A program made the position numbers and the translations under genes. A stretch of DNA of 7,671 nucleotides. It comes from an uncultured bacterium (GTDB lineage: Bacteria > Bacteroidota > Bacteroidia > Bacteroidales > Bacteroidaceae). Positions 6,331 through 7,671 of this stretch are shown here, one piece after another. Each line of letters opens with the position of its first letter. The stretch's first letter is position 1. Location of the stretch: positions 1-7,671 of the forward strand of contig CAJMQV010000089.1 in assembly GCA_905215575.1 (NCBI GenBank). Reading direction: 5' to 3'. The notes under the pieces were generated by a model. The model was not told the DNA's origin and searched no databases. It worked only from the letters and a program-made list of their open reading frames with translations.

Positions 6331-6385
6331 TAACCTTATTGTTACATGATTGTAAAAAGCATATTACAATTTTATTTCAGCACTG
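6331..6385 (-). promoter_or_regulatory. Candidate operator: 11-bp-phased repeats upstream of the response regulator
   Basis: Cut into 11-mers from 6331 on the plus strand, the gap reads TAACCTTATTG, TTACATGATTG, TAAAAAGCATA, TTACAATTTTA and TTTCAGCACTG. Position 1 is T in 5/5, position 10 is T in 5/5, position 3 is A in 4/5 and position 4 is C in 4/5. TTACA occurs at 6342 and 6364, exactly 22 bp apart, with an inverted TGTAA at 6351. PhoB/OmpR-type regulators bind tandem 11-bp units, so this could be a binding site abutting the -7 box. The fifth unit overlaps a hairpin and is the least secure. AT-rich sequence makes chance similarity possible. Confidence 0.4.
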
Positions 6386-6400
6386 AATTAGTGCTGAAAT
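6374..6400 (-). terminator. Perfect 10-bp hairpin with the transporter stop codon in its loop
   Basis: ATTTCAGCAC (6374-6383) and GTGCTGAAAT (6391-6400) are exact reverse complements separated by 7 nt. The TAA stop codon of the PiT gene (6390-6388 on the minus strand) lies in the loop and the last codons form one arm. On the minus strand it is followed by AAAATTG rather than a T-run, so it is not a classical terminator for that gene. It could attenuate or protect the 3' end of the transcript. Confidence 0.5.
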
Positions 6401-7671
6401 TTTCTGCATGCACGTACCAGATGACGGAAATGACCGATCAACTCCTGGCTTTCCTGCAACATGCTCAGGTAAAGGAAGTCTACTTTCAGACTTATTGCCG
6501 TGCTTTGCGCAATGCGCTGTTGCTGCACTTTGCGCAAATTGGAAAGGGTGGCTTTCATCTCATTTCCTTTTTCACGCAATTCAATGGCACGCGAGTAATC
6601 GTTGCTTTCAATCATTTGCGCAATGTCTTGAATGAAGGTAATGATATCACTCTTGATTGGCGCAAATTCTTTCTCGTATTCTTCATTTAACGGGTTGAAA
6701 TTATTGTCTACATGCTCAAAGATCGGTTCGCACATTCTTTTCAGGCAATAGAAACTCTGCTCACAACTGTTGCAGGCCAGATAGAACCAGGTATTTTTTT
6801 CTACAGCTACCAGTGGGTCGATTTTTCTCAAGCCAATGATCTCTTTGCGACGTTGTACTTTCCAATGTTTCTTCTCATTGTCTAATTCATTGAAGACCTT
6901 GCGCAGTTTTTTGACGTCTTCTTCCACCAATCCGTCGGTGATGAGTACGTAGGTGTCGGCCACGAAGCGAACCACTTCTGTTTGCGCGTTCATAAAATGT
7001 TTGCTCAGCAAAGGCCATGCAACTTGAGGGTCCTGTGTCTCTACCAGCTCTGTAAAGATCTCGTCTTTCTTTACGGAAGACATCTTTTTCTTATAGCTGC
7101 GACTGTTGCTCCATAAGATAAATACTACAGTGGCCATCAGCAGAATCATGGCAACGATGCCTCCATAGTATACAATCATGGTCACAATGAAGCAAAGGAA
7201 GAAAGCGGCACCGGCTGTCATGAACCAACCGCCGATAACTGAAATTACTCCGGTAACACGGAAAACGGCACTTTCACGTCCCCAGGCACGGTCTGCCAAT
7301 GAAGATCCCATGCCGACCATGAACGCTACGTATGTAGTAGACAATGGCAATTTTAAAGATGTTCCGACAACAATCAGCAAACCTGACAGAACCAGATTTA
7401 CAGAAGCGCGTACCAAATCGAAAGCTGCTCCTTTTTCCAAGATTGTTTCGTCTTGATTGAAGCGGGAGTTGACCCAGTCTTTCACATCCTGTGGGACATG
7501 AGCAAGGATGTATTCGGTTGTATTCATCACTCCGCGTACCAAGCGTCGGGCAAAGCGGGATGATCCGAACATTTCGTCCCCAGCTGTCTGACGTGACAAG
7601 TCAACAGATGTTTTGATTACATTGTGAGCTTTCTTTGAGAAAGTCAAGGCTGTAATCATGATAAGACCAGC
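6388..7671 (-). CDS. PiT-type inorganic phosphate transporter with C-terminal cytoplasmic domain (5' truncated by window edge)
   Basis: The frame stays open to the window end (AGLI before the first visible Met), so the start and the first half of the permease are missing; about 427 residues are visible. The visible membrane part carries the PiT second-repeat signature GTSLKLPLSTTYVAFMVGMGSSLADR (visible about 103-128). Two or three long hydrophobic segments follow, ending ATVVFILWSNSRSYKKK near 192. The family usually has STTH; here it is STTY. From about residue 195 to the end is a soluble, helical, charged domain of about 235 residues (KHFMNAQTEVVRFVADTY through HLVRACRKF), similar in character to the PhoU/DUF47-like domains attached to PiT proteins in Bacteroidetes. 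PiT proteins import phosphate driven by cations. It lies 90 bp upstream of a PhoB-type regulator on the same strand. Substrate is inferred from the family. Confidence 0.85.
   Translation of the reverse strand, partial: AGLIMITALTFSKKAHNVIKTSVDLSRQTAGDEMFGSSRFARRLVRGVMNTTEYILAHVPQDVKDWVNSRFNQDETILEKGAAFDLVRASVNLVLSGLLIVVGTSLKLPLSTTYVAFMVGMGSSLADRAWGRESAVFRVTGVISVIGGWFMTAGAAFFLCFIVTMIVYYGGIVAMILLMATVVFILWSNSRSYKKKMSSVKKDEIFTELVETQDPQVAWPLLSKHFMNAQTEVVRFVADTYVLITDGLVEEDVKKLRKVFNELDNEKKHWKVQRRKEIIGLRKIDPLVAVEKNTWFYLACNSCEQSFYCLKRMCEPIFEHVDNNFNPLNEEYEKEFAPIKSDIITFIQDIAQMIESNDYSRAIELREKGNEMKATLSNLRKVQQQRIAQSTAISLKVDFLYLSMLQESQELIGHFRHLVRACRKFQH

Noticed and set aside
6346..6690. 114-codon plus-strand frame opposite the end of the transporter gene
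   Set aside because: It overlaps the well-supported transporter frame and the promoter gap, and its translation resembles no family; treated as an antisense shadow.

Overview
The window looks like chromosomal DNA of a Bacteroidales gut-type bacterium (Bacteroides/Phocaeicola-like). Three start regions carry a match to the Bacteroidetes -7 promoter element TAnnTTTG (486-493, 831-838, and 6323-6330 on the minus strand). Most starts lack a strong Shine-Dalgarno, and the proteins have a Bacteroidales character. No mobile element, CRISPR array, tRNA or rRNA was seen.

Left part, plus strand. The window opens inside a C_GCAxxG_C_C family gene (1-396). A short promoter-bearing gap leads to a small winged-helix protein (563-766). 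A terminator whose loop and T-tract overlap the next promoter is followed by lepA (elongation factor 4, 861-2642). Seven bases later comes a Crp/Fnr-type regulator (2650-3258), probably in the same operon. A hairpin at 3287-3326 closes this unit where it converges with the minus-strand genes.

Right part, minus strand, read from the right edge leftwards. The 3' portion of a PiT-type phosphate permease with a large cytoplasmic C-terminal domain (6388-7671) comes first. It is followed by an OmpR/PhoB-type response regulator (5602-6297) and a PhoR-like sensor histidine kinase (5598-3800). After a strong hairpin (3753-3791) comes a shortened HPPK/FolK-like protein (3345-3734). Gene content suggests a phosphate-responsive module: transporter, regulator and sensor.

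The main observations are as follows. (1) The histidine kinase is split into a membrane sensor ORF (362 aa) and a soluble catalytic ORF (237 aa) by what looks like a single-base deletion near 4532; restoring one A gives one 599-residue kinase. (2) The gap upstream of the response regulator holds an 11-bp-phased series of T[AT]AC-type units running up to its -7 box, a possible PhoB-type operator. (3) The FolK-like protein keeps the metal-binding aspartates but has replaced the Trp and Arg positions of the catalytic loop. Apart from these, the region is ordinary core chromosome, and I see no convincing new defence or mobile system.
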